Below, piece by piece: positions 35,979-45,289 of a stretch of DNA of 64,000 nucleotides (positions within the stretch are counted from its first letter, which is position 1; each line of letters starts with the position of its first letter). Below the pieces are notes generated by a model. The model saw nothing but the letters and a program-made list of their open reading frames with translations, was not told the origin of the DNA and searched no databases. Made by a program: the position numbers and the translations under genes. The stretch covers positions 62,001 through 126,000 of the forward strand of contig NZ_QGTR01000001.1 of assembly GCF_003182275.1 (NCBI RefSeq), read 5' to 3'. The DNA is from Hoeflea marina (lineage in GTDB: Bacteria > Pseudomonadota > Alphaproteobacteria > Rhizobiales > Rhizobiaceae).

Positions 35979-36027
35979 CCCGGGAACGGACGTCCTGACA
36001 TCGCGGGATTGCGCCGCACGGAGCGGA

Positions 36028-36603
36028 TCAGACGCCGAGATTGGCCTCGCCGCGGTCAAGGATCACCGGGATGATCAGGTCCTCCTCGTCATCGAGGTGC
36101 CGCATCAGCATCGCCACCAGCCGGTCGTTCTCCGTGGCATAGGCGTCGCCGGCGCGCTTGAGCGCGTCGCCGCCCTCGGCAAGCCGCTTCAGGAAGCCGT
36201 TGGCCGCCTCGGCATTCATGGCCAGCGCGTCGTGGATCATGTGGTGGTCGTTGTCGAGAATGTCGAAGCCGCGGCCGAGCCGGGACTCGGCGCGCCGGAA
36301 CACCGGAAAGTAGTGCACATCCTCAATCTGGTGATGGCCTTCCAGTTCGCCCAGAAACCAGTTGAGCCTGGGCACGAAGAACTGCGCGAACTGCGTCGCG
36401 TCCAGCTTCTGCTCGCGCCAGTCGTCGACCGCACCCAGCAGCGTGCCGCCCATGTCGCGGAACATGGCATGACGCTGCAGCCAGAAGCGCGCCATCTGGC
36501 CAAGATTGTCGTGCCCCTGCCAGGTCTCCCTCGGATATCGGTCGATCAGGAGCTTCAGATCGTCCGGCAGGCCGGCGCGTTGGTCGAGGCTGGTGTCCGT
36601 CAA
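36028..36603 (-). CDS. Hemerythrin-domain protein
   Basis: A 191-residue helical protein with the pattern of the hemerythrin HHE domain: His-rich ligand positions in HDNLGQMARFWLQRH, EGHHQIEDVHYFPVFRR, NDHHMIHDALA and MRHLDDEEDLIIPVI, which together can bind a di-iron (or Fe) centre that handles oxygen or NO. A TTG start at 36603 with AGGGA eight bases upstream gives MTDTSLDQRAG and a full domain; the ATG at 36771 adds 56 Ala/Arg-rich residues without support. It is convergent with ribE. It may act in oxygen or NO sensing beside the chemoreceptors in this block. Exact ligand set not modelled. Confidence 0.8.
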   Translation of the reverse strand: MTDTSLDQRAGLPDDLKLLIDRYPRETWQGHDNLGQMARFWLQRHAMFRDMGGTLLGAVDDWREQKLDATQFAQFFVPRLNWFLGELEGHHQIEDVHYFPVFRRAESRLGRGFDILDNDHHMIHDALAMNAEAANGFLKRLAEGGDALKRAGDAYATENDRLVAMLMRHLDDEEDLIIPVILDRGEANLGV

Positions 36604-36977
36604 GAGAAAATTCCCTGCATCATCGCCGAAAGTTAGCGCCCTACTACCTAATGCGGAGCAAGCGCCAGCCCAAGGGTGGCCAGGCGAGAAACCCGCTATC
36701 ACCGCCGCCGATCGGCCCTCGCGGGCGTCAGGGCTGCGTCCGCCGTCGAGAAAAAGAGCGAGGCGGGCCATTTTATCCCTCAGATGTTAAGGGTTATCGG
36801 TGCCTTCGCAGGAGATTTAGCTGCGGGGTTTTCATCAATTATTTATGATAGTGGCCCAGAAAAGAGGCATCTCAGAGACGTCGCGGACTGTGAGCCCTGC
36901 AATAGCAAGGAGCAGCGGCGGGATCCCGAGGTCTGCTGCAGTGCCGGGCTCCGACCCAGGTTTCAAAGGAAGACAAG
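36604..36977. other. Divergent promoter region, hemerythrin / chemoreceptor
   Basis: This 374-base spacer between two divergent genes has an AT-rich patch at about 36770-36845 in otherwise GC-rich DNA, as expected of promoters, but no operator, FNR-type box or small gene that I can support. Confidence 0.5.
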
Positions 36978-38978
36978 ATGAAAATTCGCGGAAAGATATT
37001 CCTGGTCGTTGGCGTGATGGGGACTGTATCCGTCCTGATCGCCGGTATCGCCCTGGGCGTGGTGTTCGGCTACGGCGAACAGTTGCGCAAGTATGAGAAT
37101 GCCTCCGAGCGCGCCTTTCTCGGCGAGCACCTCAACCGTCAGGTCACCGCCGTCGTGATGGATGCCCGTGGCATCTACGCATCGCCCTCGACCGAGAAGG
37201 CTGCGAAATTTGCAAGCAGCGTCCTCGAAAGCCTCGACGCCATCGACGGCACGCTCGCCAGTTGGCGTCCGCTCGTTCCCGCCTCCCAGGCGGCAGCTTT
37301 CGAGAAGGTCGTGGCCGGCGCCGGAGAGTTCCGAAAGTTCCGCGCCGAAACTGCGCGGCTTGGCACCGAAGTTTCTCCCGAGGCAGCCAACGCCCAGGGC
37401 AACAACGAGGACAACCGTGCCAACCGCAAGGCCTTCCAGGCCGAGATTGACGGCGTCGTCCAGACCGACCGCGACAATCTCGACGCGATCAAGGCCAGCA
37501 TAGCGCAGTTCAAGCAGGCCATGCTGATTCTGGTGCTCGCCACCGCCGGCATCGGTCTCTCGATCGGCATCGCGGTCGCCTACTTCTTCGCCACCCGCCA
37601 GTTGAGCGGCCCGATCCAGAACGTCACCCGCACGATGAGCGAACTGGTCAGCGGCAATCTCAACGTCGTCGTTCCCTACGAGGGCCGCCAGGACGAGATC
37701 GGCGAAATGGCTGCCGCCGTCTCCGTCTTCCGGCAGAACGCCATCGACACCCGCAAGCTCAATGCCCAGGAACTCGCGCTGCGCGAGAAGAGCAGCGACC
37801 TGCAGGACAGCATCGGCGTGGTCGTCAATGCCGCGGCGGCGGGCGATTTCTCCAGCCGCATCACCAAGGACTATGACAACGCCGACCTCAACCTGTTTGC
37901 GGCCAGCGTCAACGAGCTGGTCGCCGGCATCGACACCGCCGTCACCGAGACCCAGCGCGTCATCGCGCAGCTGGCGCAGGGCAATCTCACCGACACGATG
38001 AACGGCGAATTCCGCGGCGCGCTCGGCGAGTTGCAGGGCAACGTGAATTCGGCGCTCGCCACCCTGCAGGCGACGATGATCGACGTCCGCGGCTCCTCGG
38101 ATTCCGTCAACGCCTCGACCAACGAACTGCGCGGCGCCTCCGACGACCTGTCGAGGCGCACCGAACAGCAGGCGGCTTCGCTCGAGGAGACATCGGCGGC
38201 GCTCGACCAGATCACCGCCGCGGTGAAGAACTCGACCGACCGCGCCCAGGAGGCCACCACCATGGTGGCCGGCGCCACCCAGAGCACCAAGCAGTCGGGC
38301 GAGGTGGTCCGCAACGCGGTGCAGGCGATGGGTCGCATCGAGAGCGCGTCCAACGAGATCTCCAAGATCATCAATGTCATCGACGAGATTGCCTTCCAGA
38401 CCAACCTGCTGGCGCTCAACGCCGGCGTCGAGGCGGCGCGCGCCGGAGAGGCGGGCAGGGGCTTTGCCGTGGTCGCCCAGGAAGTGCGCGAACTGGCGCA
38501 GCGGGCGGCAAGTGCGGCCAAGGACATCAAGGGACTGATCCACAAGTCCGGCGAGGAGGTCAAGGTCGGCGTCAGGCACGTTCAGGAAACCGGCACCTCG
38601 CTGTCGGACATCGAGGAGCGCGTGCTCAGGATCAACGAGCACATCAACGAGATCGCCACGGCGGCGCGCGAGCAGTCGCTCGGCCTGCAGGAGGTCAGCG
38701 TCGCCATCAACCAGATGGACCAGGTCACCCAGCACAACGCTGCAATGGTCGAGGAAATGTCGGCTGCCACCCACAAGCTGGGCGAGGAATCGGCCAATCT
38801 GGCCGGCATGGTGTCGCGCTTCCGTGTTTCCGGCAGCCAGGGTCGTCCTGTCGCCGCGGTGGCGCAGAGCCATCGGCCGGTGGCTTCGCCCGCCCGCTCC
38901 ATGGTCGTCAAGGTAAGTCGCGCATTCGCCGGCGGCGGTTCGAGCGCGGCGGCGGCGGACAACTGGGAAGACTTCTGA
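36978..38978 (+). CDS. Methyl-accepting chemotaxis protein
   Basis: A 666-residue chemoreceptor. It has an N-terminal helix (about residues 8-32), a helical periplasmic sensor (33-180, no named domain recognised), a second helix (~182-207) and a HAMP linker followed by a second HAMP-like module. The long signalling coiled coil has its tip near [20 protein letters not shown]. The tail ends DNWEDF, a C-terminal pentapeptide of the NWETF type that recruits CheR/CheB in other receptors. It is divergent from the hemerythrin gene at 36028, so an oxygen/redox taxis role is attractive. AAGGAAG stands before ATG 36978. A terminator follows. Confidence 0.92.
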   Translation: MKIRGKIFLVVGVMGTVSVLIAGIALGVVFGYGEQLRKYENASERAFLGEHLNRQVTAVVMDARGIYASPSTEKAAKFASSVLESLDAIDGTLASWRPLVPASQAAAFEKVVAGAGEFRKFRAETARLGTEVSPEAANAQGNNEDNRANRKAFQAEIDGVVQTDRDNLDAIKASIAQFKQAMLILVLATAGIGLSIGIAVAYFFATRQLSGPIQNVTRTMSELVSGNLNVVVPYEGRQDEIGEMAAAVSVFRQNAIDTRKLNAQELALREKSSDLQDSIGVVVNAAAAGDFSSRITKDYDNADLNLFAASVNELVAGIDTAVTETQRVIAQLAQGNLTDTMNGEFRGALGELQGNVNSALATLQATMIDVRGSSDSVNASTNELRGASDDLSRRTEQQAASLEETSAALDQITAAVKNSTDRAQEATTMVAGATQSTKQSGEVVRNAVQAMGRIESASNEISKIINVIDEIAFQTNLLALNAGVEAARAGEAGRGFAVVAQEVRELAQRAASAAKDIKGLIHKSGEEVKVGVRHVQETGTSLSDIEERVLRINEHINEIATAAREQSLGLQEVSVAINQMDQVTQHNAAMVEEMSAATHKLGEESANLAGMVSRFRVSGSQGRPVAAVAQSHRPVASPARSMVVKVSRAFAGGGSSAAAADNWEDF

Positions 38979-39016
38979 TCCGGGCCGGAAATTCGGCTCC
39001 ATCCTGTCTGTGTCCT

Positions 39017-39053
39017 GCAGCCGGCTGCTTCCCGCAGCCGGCTGTCTGCTTTC
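39017..39053 (+). terminator. Hairpin terminator after chemoreceptor 1
   Basis: CAGCCGGCTG (itself palindromic) occurs at 39018-39027 and 39035-39044 with a 7-base loop, followed by TCTGCTTTC. It lies about 40 bases after the stop codon. Plausible intrinsic terminator with a moderate T tract. Confidence 0.65.
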
Positions 39054-39066
39054 GGTCCCGCGCCAA

Positions 39067-39435
39067 TCAGGGCTTGCGGTCGCGGATGACCGTGAACAGG
39101 AAGATCAGCATCGACGCGACGGTCAGCAAGGATCCTGCCTTTGCCAGGGCCTCGCCGTTCTGCTGCATGGCCATGACGATTCCCGGCACGATGATGATCA
39201 CGCCGAGCGTCGCCACCGCATAGTGGATTTTCGCCAGCATCCGCCCGGCGGCGACCGGCACCAGATGGTAGTAGATGCCGAAGAGCGCCATCGTCACCCA
39301 ACCGAGCAGGTTGAGATGGGCGTGGGCGGGGGCCAGCGTGTGATCGCCGGAGGCTGACATCACGATCCCCCAGATCATGCCGACGGTGACGAAGAGTACT
39401 GAAGTTGCAACAAACATGAAAGGAACGCCGCGCAT
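39067..39435 (-). CDS. Orphan haem-copper-oxidase subunit I-like protein
   Basis: A 122-residue membrane protein with about four helices and the phrase APAHAHLNLLGWVTMALFG near residues 35-53, then IYYHLVPVAAGR. The His-rich helix is like helices of subunit I in cbb3-type and related haem-copper oxidases, but the protein is far too short to be a complete subunit. ATG 39435 follows AGGAGGT at ideal spacing, so it is expressed as such, not a fragment by accident. It may be a haem-binding sensor or accessory factor. It sits between the two chemoreceptors, which fits an oxygen/redox theme. Confidence 0.7.
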   Translation of the reverse strand: MRGVPFMFVATSVLFVTVGMIWGIVMSASGDHTLAPAHAHLNLLGWVTMALFGIYYHLVPVAAGRMLAKIHYAVATLGVIIIVPGIVMAMQQNGEALAKAGSLLTVASMLIFLFTVIRDRKP

Positions 39436-39438
39436 TTG

Positions 39439-39729
39439 ACCTCCTGTTGATCGATCTCCCTCACTCGGTAAGCTGTCGGGAGGGAATGGCGCAACGGTAT
39501 ACTTGCAAGGTCAGAATTCGGCAACAAGCGAAAAGCACAGAGCGCAGATATATTTGAGAAATCGACAACCAGACCTTTGCCCGCCCTCGATCGGCTGGCC
39601 ACCGTCACGAAGTACGGCAGGCAGGTTCGCCATCGGCTTCTGCGCTGCCGCCGGAGCTGTTGCCGAGGCCGCGCCGTGCGCAGAGCGCAGCCACCGACAG
39701 CCGTGAGCATTACCTCCTGTTGATCGATC
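39439..39729. repeat. 18-base direct repeat carrying a ribosome-binding site
   Basis: ACCTCCTGTTGATCGATC is present at 39439-39456 and again at 39712-39729. Read on the minus strand each copy gives a GGAGGT ribosome-binding site just before an ATG (39435 and 39710). The downstream open frame of the second copy has no protein-like composition, so it may be a remnant of a duplicated gene start. Confidence 0.6.
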
Positions 39730-40046
39730 GCGGCCCAATCGCCGATGTGCCGGGACGGACCGGACTGAGCGGATACTGTCGTCTGGATGGTTCGGCCATC
39801 GGCGCGAAGAGCAGATGCCGGGAATATTTTCCATTCTTGTGGCGAACCCTGCGGCCTCGGCCTTCATGAACCGGCGGGTTGGTCGCGAACGGAGGGCCAA
39901 GCGACTGAAATAGGCAGGATTTTCCGTGGGCCGTTCGCCAATCATTAATTGTTTTAGAGACATCGTCGCCGGTGAGTGCGCGCGGGTCTGCCGCGCGCGG
40001 ACGGTTCGCCCGGTGGCTTTTGAAAGCTGTCCGGAAGGACCTGTCC
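39457..40046. other. Long spacer, no credible gene
   Basis: About 590 bases hold only open frames with Arg/Ser-rich, low-complexity translations on both strands. The second copy of the 18-base repeat lies inside. The last 100 bases before chemoreceptor 2 are AT-richer (39901-39960) and probably carry its promoter. Confidence 0.5.
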
Positions 40047-42137
40047 ATGTCGTGCACGGGATGGAACATGAGCCTCAACGCCTTTCGCCTTGGAAAGATA
40101 GTGCCGCTGGCCGTGATCTGCCTGATCGGCGCGGCGACCGCCGCCTTGATATTCTCCGCCACATTCGCGGACAGACAGCTCGAAACGGCGATTTCCACAA
40201 TTGGCGAGCAGACCGCCGATTCGATCCTTGTCCAGGAGCTGATTGGTCTCAACAAGAAGATTGAGCTCGACATCGTCTCGACGCAGGAATCACTCACCGA
40301 TGTTTCCGCCACGCGCGGCCTCGACGGACTTGATGACGGCTTTGCGCTGGCCGAGGAGTCCGCGGCGGCACTCAGGATCAAGGCCGAGCAGGTTGTCGCC
40401 CTCGCGGAGCGGTTTCAGAGCGAGGCGTTGGCGACACAGATCACCGGGCTGCTGGGCAAATATGATTCCTTCAAGGAATCCGGCGTGACCATGGCCAACG
40501 CCTATGTCGCCGGCGGCCCCGCCGAGGGCAACAAGCTGATGGCGACATTTGACGCGGCGTCGGATGCATTGCAGGCCGAAATCGAAAGTCTCGACGCGAT
40601 CGTGCAATCGATCGTTACCGCTCGGACCACCGCCGCGGACGCGCAAGCCCGGGCCATGCGCTCCAATGTCACCTTCTTCGTCGAACTGATGGTGGGCATC
40701 GGCCTGCTTCTGCTTGCCTTTGGCATTGGCATATCGGTGTTCATTTCCCGCCGCCTGGTCAGACCGGTTACCCAGGTGACCGCCTGCATGACGGCCATGA
40801 CCCGGGGCGACATGAGCCAGGACATCCCCGGCGTGGATCGTCATGATGAAATCGGTGAAATGGCTGCGGCGCTGAACATCTTCCGCGTCAACACCATGGA
40901 GAAGATGCGGCTTGAGAAAGAACTCATCGAAAACCAGTCCCGCGCCGAGTCGGAGCGCCTGGAGCGCGTGCGTCTGCGCGAAATCGATGCGCAGAAGGTG
41001 ACAGAAGCGGTCGATACGCTGGCCGCCGGCCTTGATGAACTGGCCAACGGCAACCTGACCCATCGCATCGACACCGTCTTCATTCCGCATCTCGACAAGC
41101 TTCGCACCGATTTCAACGCTGTGGTCGAACGCCTGCGCGACACCATCAACTCGGTGGGCGAGAACGCCCGCGCCATCGCCAGCGGCTCCAACGAGATCCG
41201 CGCTGCCGCTGACGACATGGCCAAGCGCACCGAGCATCAGGCAGCCTCCATCGAGCAGACCGCCGCAGCCCTCGATGAAATCACCACCACCGTCGCCGAT
41301 TCGAGCCGCCGCGCCGAAGAGTCCGGCCGGCTTGTTGCCGCCACCCGCGATGGCGCCGAGAAGTCGGGTGTCGTGGTCGGCAATGCCATCGCCGCCATGG
41401 GCAAGATCGAAGCATCGTCCAAGGAGATCGCCAGCATCATCTCTGTGATTGATGACATCGCCTTCCAGACCAATCTGCTGGCGCTCAACGCCGGTGTCGA
41501 GGCTGCGCGCGCGGGTGAAGCCGGCAGAGGCTTTGCCGTCGTCGCCCAGGAAGTCCGGGAGCTTGCGGGACGATCGGCCAAGGCTGCCAAGGAGATCAAT
41601 TCGCTGATCAGCGCGTCGGGCGAACAGGTTCGCAGCGGCGTGGTGCTTGTCGGCGAAACCGGCGAGGCGCTCGCCGCCATCGTCAGCCAGGTGCAGCAGA
41701 TCAACACCAACATAGTTGCGATCGTTGAATCCTCGCGCGAACAGGCGCTGGGACTCAAGGAAATCAACATCGCCGTCAACACCATGGACGAGGGGACCCA
41801 GCGCAACGCCGCCATGGTCGAGCAGTCGACGGCGGCCAGCCACGCACTTGCCGCGGAAGCCGATTCGCTGTTCAACCTTGTCCGTCAGTTCAACGTCGGC
41901 GGTGGCCATGCCGGTGACCGCCCGCATCCGGTGAGCCACAATCGCGCGCCTGCCGCCCCGGTTCGTGCTGTGACGCCTTCGGCAGCGCCGCGCATCGTGT
42001 CCTCGAAGGACACAGCAGCGCCCAAGCAGTCGCCGGCTCGCGCGCTTGCAGGCAAGCTTGCCAACGCCTTTGGCGGCGGCGCAACCCCGGCCAAGGCCGC
42101 GCCGTCGGCTGCCAACGAAAGCTGGGAAGAATTTTGA
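40047..42137 (+). CDS. Methyl-accepting chemotaxis protein
   Basis: A 696-residue chemoreceptor with a first membrane helix at about residues 20-40, a helical periplasmic sensor to ~210, a second helix to ~235, then HAMP and a long signalling coiled coil with the tip [18 protein letters not shown]. It ends ANESWEEF, again a C-terminal pentapeptide of the NWETF class. The periplasmic part is different from that of the receptor at 36978, while the tip is nearly identical, so the two probably feed the same kinase with different signals. ATG 40047 follows AAGGAC at seven bases; an upstream in-frame ATG at 39972 lacks a site. Terminator follows at 42167. Confidence 0.92.
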   Translation: MSCTGWNMSLNAFRLGKIVPLAVICLIGAATAALIFSATFADRQLETAISTIGEQTADSILVQELIGLNKKIELDIVSTQESLTDVSATRGLDGLDDGFALAEESAAALRIKAEQVVALAERFQSEALATQITGLLGKYDSFKESGVTMANAYVAGGPAEGNKLMATFDAASDALQAEIESLDAIVQSIVTARTTAADAQARAMRSNVTFFVELMVGIGLLLLAFGIGISVFISRRLVRPVTQVTACMTAMTRGDMSQDIPGVDRHDEIGEMAAALNIFRVNTMEKMRLEKELIENQSRAESERLERVRLREIDAQKVTEAVDTLAAGLDELANGNLTHRIDTVFIPHLDKLRTDFNAVVERLRDTINSVGENARAIASGSNEIRAAADDMAKRTEHQAASIEQTAAALDEITTTVADSSRRAEESGRLVAATRDGAEKSGVVVGNAIAAMGKIEASSKEIASIISVIDDIAFQTNLLALNAGVEAARAGEAGRGFAVVAQEVRELAGRSAKAAKEINSLISASGEQVRSGVVLVGETGEALAAIVSQVQQINTNIVAIVESSREQALGLKEINIAVNTMDEGTQRNAAMVEQSTAASHALAAEADSLFNLVRQFNVGGGHAGDRPHPVSHNRAPAAPVRAVTPSAAPRIVSSKDTAAPKQSPARALAGKLANAFGGGATPAKAAPSAANESWEEF

Positions 42138-42166
42138 GACGGTCACTCGATCACTGACGCAAACCG

Positions 42167-42193
42167 AAAGGGCGCCCCGCAAGGCGCCCTTTT
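42167..42193 (+). terminator. Intrinsic terminator after chemoreceptor 2
   Basis: A perfect 10-bp stem AAAGGGCGCC (42167-42176) and its complement (42183-42192) with a 6-base loop and a T-run (TTTT) starts 29 bases after the stop codon. A strong factor-independent terminator. Confidence 0.85.
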
Positions 42194-42329
42194 CAATTCC
42201 CGAGAGTGGCTGCCGGTTGCCCTGCCCAGGGACATCCAGGGCAGGCGCCGGGGCAGGGCGGTGGAGCGCACCGCACCGGTCCGCTTTCAACGGGTTGGCG
42301 TTTGCTGGCTTTGGACGAAGGCTGTTTGC

Positions 42330-43022
42330 TCAGCATACGGCGCGCTCCAGTCCCGTCCAGTCGCCCGTCCGCCAGGCCGAGCCGGTGATGGCGGCCATCA
42401 GCCCGGCGAAGGCTTCGGCCGGCATGGCCATTTCCATCCCCGTCACCATGGCGACCCGTTCCGCCGGCGAGGCGCCGCCGAGCATGGCGCGAAGCGCCGG
42501 GACCATGTCGGCGGGAGGGATCGACGCGACCAGCCGCCGATGCAGATCGGCGATCTCCTCCTGGGTGAAATTGGCCTCGATCAGCGGCATCAACTCCGTT
42601 TCCTCCTCGTGCATGTGCGCGAGATCCGCGGAGACGAAGAGCGCGAAGCGCTGGTAGAGCCGGCGCAGCCGTCCGGCGCGGTCGGTCACGGCCGCCGAGA
42701 GGTCCTCGGACAGCCGCCGCAGCTCGGCGAATGCGTTGAGGTGATGGTCATGATCGTCGCCGGCGTGATCGGAGCCGCCCGGATAGCGTTCGTCGATCGC
42801 CGTGTGGATAAAGTGGTTCTCGTGGTTGAGATGCGCCAGGCTCATCTCGAGATGGCCGTGGAGCCGGGTCAGCGTTTCCAGAACGGCGTCGTCGTCCTCG
42901 GCGTCGAGCGCGCCCAGCGCGATGAGCATCCTGGCGTTGGCAAAGCGGATTCCCTTGTGGATTGCATAATAAAGGTCTTCCTTGGCGGCCTTCGGCGCGC
43001 CGATGCGAGCTTGCTGATTCAT
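42330..43022 (-). CDS. Hemerythrin-domain protein
   Basis: A 230-residue protein of the hemerythrin HHE class. Candidate iron ligands lie in LHGHLEMSLAHLNHENHFIH, DDHDHHLNAFAELRRL and ADLAHMHEEETELMPLIEA, an arrangement usual for hemerythrin-like proteins of bacteria. The C-terminal 60 residues (PALRAMLGGASPAERVAMV) look like an extra helical module. ATG 43022 follows GGGAG at six bases; a longer upstream frame is rejected. Divergent from a LysR regulator across a palindrome, it is the likely target of that regulator. It is different in sequence from the hemerythrin protein at 36028. Confidence 0.83.
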   Translation of the reverse strand: MNQQARIGAPKAAKEDLYYAIHKGIRFANARMLIALGALDAEDDDAVLETLTRLHGHLEMSLAHLNHENHFIHTAIDERYPGGSDHAGDDHDHHLNAFAELRRLSEDLSAAVTDRAGRLRRLYQRFALFVSADLAHMHEEETELMPLIEANFTQEEIADLHRRLVASIPPADMVPALRAMLGGASPAERVAMVTGMEMAMPAEAFAGLMAAITGSAWRTGDWTGLERAVC

Positions 43023-43107
43023 GGTGGGTCTCCCTGGCTCCGGCCGATCCGGATGCCGATGGGCGGCGCATGTATCCGAATTCCCTCCGTTGAAAAATAC
43101 TGCTAAA

Positions 43108-43124
43108 TTGGATTGAGAATCCAA
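43108..43124. promoter_or_regulatory. Candidate LysR operator
   Basis: A perfect interrupted palindrome TTGGATT-GAG-AATCCAA lies 17 bases before the LysR start and about 85 bases before the divergent hemerythrin start. It has a T-N11-A core. A likely autoregulatory and target site, untested. Confidence 0.55.
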
Positions 43125-43141
43125 AAATTCCGGACAATCCC

Positions 43142-44065
43142 ATGGATCATCTGAAGGCTATGCGAGTATTCGAGCGGGTTGCCGAGCGCGCCAGTCTTGC
43201 CATGGCGAGCGAAGATCTTGGACTCTCGCGTGGCAGCGCCAGCGCCATTGTCTCTCAACTCGAACGCCATCTCGGCGTGCAATTGCTGGAGCGCAACACC
43301 AGGAGCCTGAGGCTCACCGAGGACGGCCTGCGCTATCTCGAGCGCGCGCGCGGAATCCTCGGCGAAGTGGAGCTGCTCGAGGAGGAGATCGGCTCCGCCG
43401 AGCACGCTGCTCGTGGCCGGTTGCGGATCCAGGCGCCGTCCGGTCTCGTCCGCCTGGTCATCGCGCCGTCGCTTCCGGGCTTCTTCGCGGATCATCCGCA
43501 GGTGGAACTGGAATTGTTGTCGCGCAATTCACTGCCCGATTTTGTCGGTGACCAGATCGACGCCGCCCTGGTTGTCGGCGAATTGCCGGAGCTCGACATC
43601 GTCGCCCGCCATGTCGGCCGAATTCCCTTTGTCACCGTTGCGTCGCCCGCCTATCTGGCCCGCTCCGGCGAGCCCGCCAGCCCCGAGGACCTGGCACGAC
43701 ACGCCTGCATATCGGCGCTTTCCACCGTCAACGGAGCCCGGGTGCCCTGGCGCTTCCGCATCGGCGAGGACACCGTCCCGGTTGCGATCAACGGGCCCGC
43801 TGCCTTCGAATCGGGAGATTCCGCCGTGGCATCCGCCGTCCGCGGGCTCGGCGTGCTGCAACTGGCGAGCTACCTCGTCTATGACGAAATCCGCGCCGGC
43901 CGTCTCCGGACGATCCTCGACGGGTTCCGTCCGCCGGGCCGGGATCTCAACATCGTGCATCCGCGCCATCGGCTGAAGCCGAAAAAGCTTCGGGTCTTCG
44001 AGGATTTCCTGTTGCAGCTCAATCTCCGCACCCGCCAGAAATGGGGTATCCGACAGGTCGATTGA
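43142..44065 (+). CDS. LysR family transcriptional regulator
   Basis: A 307-residue regulator with the winged helix-turn-helix in residues 1-60 (DHLKAMRVFERVAERASLA, then SRGSASAIVSQLERHLGVQL) and an effector domain (GRLRIQAPSGLVRLVIAPSL onward). It is divergent from the hemerythrin gene, and the palindrome between them is a natural operator. The last 50 residues end in a Lys/Arg-rich tail. The ribH promoter lies in the 176-base gap downstream, so this gene is the border of the inserted block. Effector unknown. Confidence 0.9.
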   Translation: MDHLKAMRVFERVAERASLAMASEDLGLSRGSASAIVSQLERHLGVQLLERNTRSLRLTEDGLRYLERARGILGEVELLEEEIGSAEHAARGRLRIQAPSGLVRLVIAPSLPGFFADHPQVELELLSRNSLPDFVGDQIDAALVVGELPELDIVARHVGRIPFVTVASPAYLARSGEPASPEDLARHACISALSTVNGARVPWRFRIGEDTVPVAINGPAAFESGDSAVASAVRGLGVLQLASYLVYDEIRAGRLRTILDGFRPPGRDLNIVHPRHRLKPKKLRVFEDFLLQLNLRTRQKWGIRQVD

Positions 44066-44241
44066 CGGCGCGGCCGCCCTTTCCGCACCATTTAACCACG
44101 CCTGCCCATTTGGGCTTGCCAATGGGGCCGCAAAGTGGTTTGACCGCCGCCTGATTTGCACATCCTCACAGCAGGGCGTAAAGCCCGTTTCAGAACCGTG
44201 CACAAGGCCGCCCGAGAGCGCGGTTTGAAAAGGACACCGTC

Positions 44242-44697
44242 ATGGCCGAAGACCAGAAATCTCACCTCCTGATCGTTGAGGCGCGCTTCTACGACGACAT
44301 GTCGGACGCGCTCCTCAAGGGCGCCACGCAGGCGCTGGAAGCCGCCGGCGCCACCTGGGACGTGGTCACCGTGCCCGGCGCGTTGGAGATTCCAGCCGCA
44401 ATCGCCATGGCGATGGATGCCGCCGAAATGGACGGCCCGAGCTATGACGGCTATGTCGCGCTCGGTGTCATCATTCGCGGCGAGACCTTCCATTTCGAGA
44501 TCGTCGCCACCGAATCCGCCCGCGGCCTGATGAACCTCGCGGTCAGTGAATCGCTGGCGCTGGGCAACGGCATCATGACGGTGGAGAACGAGGCGCAGGC
44601 CTGGGCGCGCGTCAGCCCCGACAAGCTCGACAAGGGCGGCTTTGCCGCCCGCGCGGCGCTGACCATGATCGCGCTGCGCGACAAGATGGGTGCCTGA
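44242..44697 (+). CDS. ribH: 6,7-dimethyl-8-ribityllumazine synthase
   Basis: A 151-residue enzyme condensing the ribityl-pyrimidine and dihydroxybutanone phosphate to lumazine, the last step before riboflavin synthase. Landmarks are [28 protein letters not shown] and the catalytic-His phrase [14 protein letters not shown]. The protein assembles into a large oligomer in cytosol. AAGGACACCGTC precedes ATG 44242. The nusB start is 2 bases past its stop, so both are co-translated. No FMN riboswitch is visible in the 176-base leader. The gene is normally contiguous with ribE; here they are about 8.3 kb apart. Confidence 0.96.
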   Translation: MAEDQKSHLLIVEARFYDDMSDALLKGATQALEAAGATWDVVTVPGALEIPAAIAMAMDAAEMDGPSYDGYVALGVIIRGETFHFEIVATESARGLMNLAVSESLALGNGIMTVENEAQAWARVSPDKLDKGGFAARAALTMIALRDKMGA

Positions 44698-44699
44698 CC

Positions 44700-45287
44700 G
44701 TGAGTGACAAGAAACCCGCAGGAAATGCGCCGAAGGATGCCTCCGAGGTCAAGCCGGCCAACCAGCGCGGCGCCGCCCGGCTCGCGGCCGTCCAGGCACT
44801 CTACCAGATGGACATCGGTGGCGCCGGCGTGCTCGAGGTCGTCGCCGAATACGAGGCCCACCGGCTCGGCCAGGAAGTCGACGGCGAGCAGTACCGACAG
44901 GCCGACGCCGCCTGGTTCCGCGCCATTGTCTCCGGCGTCGTCGAAGGCCAGCGCGGTTTCGATCCGGTGATCCGCGGCGCGCTCAACGAGGACTGGCCGC
45001 TGTCGCGGCTCGATGCCACGCTGCGCGCCATTCTGCGGGCAGGGGCGTGGGAACTGTCCGCCAAGCGCGACGTGCCCATCGCCGTCATCGTCAACGAATA
45101 TGTCGATGTCGCCCGCGCCTTCTTCGACGAGGAAGAGCCGCGCATCGTCAACGCCGTCCTGGACCGGCTGGCGCGGACGTATCGCGGCGACTCCTCGGTG
45201 CGGCCTGCCCATCGCGCTGCGGCCGATGGCGGCCAGCCTCAGGTTGACCCGACACCCGTTCCTGATACGGACGATACCGAGGACTGA
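44700..45287 (+). CDS. nusB: Transcription antitermination factor NusB
   Basis: A 195-residue antitermination factor that binds boxA with NusE (S10). The core NusB fold runs from about residue 23 to 170 ([41 protein letters not shown]), flanked by charged, low-complexity tails at both ends. GTG at 44700 lies 2 bases after the ribH stop and is the only start that keeps the N-terminus. The Pro/Asp-rich C-terminal tail is longer than in E. coli. The MFS transporter gene starts 2 bases after its stop, so ribH-nusB-MFS form one operon. Confidence 0.94.
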   Translation: MSDKKPAGNAPKDASEVKPANQRGAARLAAVQALYQMDIGGAGVLEVVAEYEAHRLGQEVDGEQYRQADAAWFRAIVSGVVEGQRGFDPVIRGALNEDWPLSRLDATLRAILRAGAWELSAKRDVPIAVIVNEYVDVARAFFDEEEPRIVNAVLDRLARTYRGDSSVRPAHRAAADGGQPQVDPTPVPDTDDTED

Positions 45288-45289
45288 GC

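Noticed and set aside
36604-36850. FNR-type box ahead of the hemerythrin and chemoreceptor genes
   Set aside because: No TTGAT-N4-ATCAA-like sequence was found; the AT-rich ATCAATTATTTATGAT patch is not a fitting half-site pair.
39375-39963. Minus-strand frames at 39375-39710 and 39511-39963 as possible genes
   Set aside because: Arg/Ser-rich, no homologous-looking segments; the first has a good ribosome-binding site only because of the 18-base repeat, so it is listed as a repeat rather than a gene.
36963-42290. Two long minus-strand frames over the chemoreceptor genes
   Set aside because: They follow the receptors' codon periodicity and read as Leu/Gly/Asp-rich text with no motif, while the sense strands give intact chemoreceptors.
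44066-44241. FMN riboswitch sought ahead of ribH (and ahead of ribD)
   Set aside because: No RFN-type conserved blocks could be found in the ribH leader, and only 4 bases separate nrdR from ribD.
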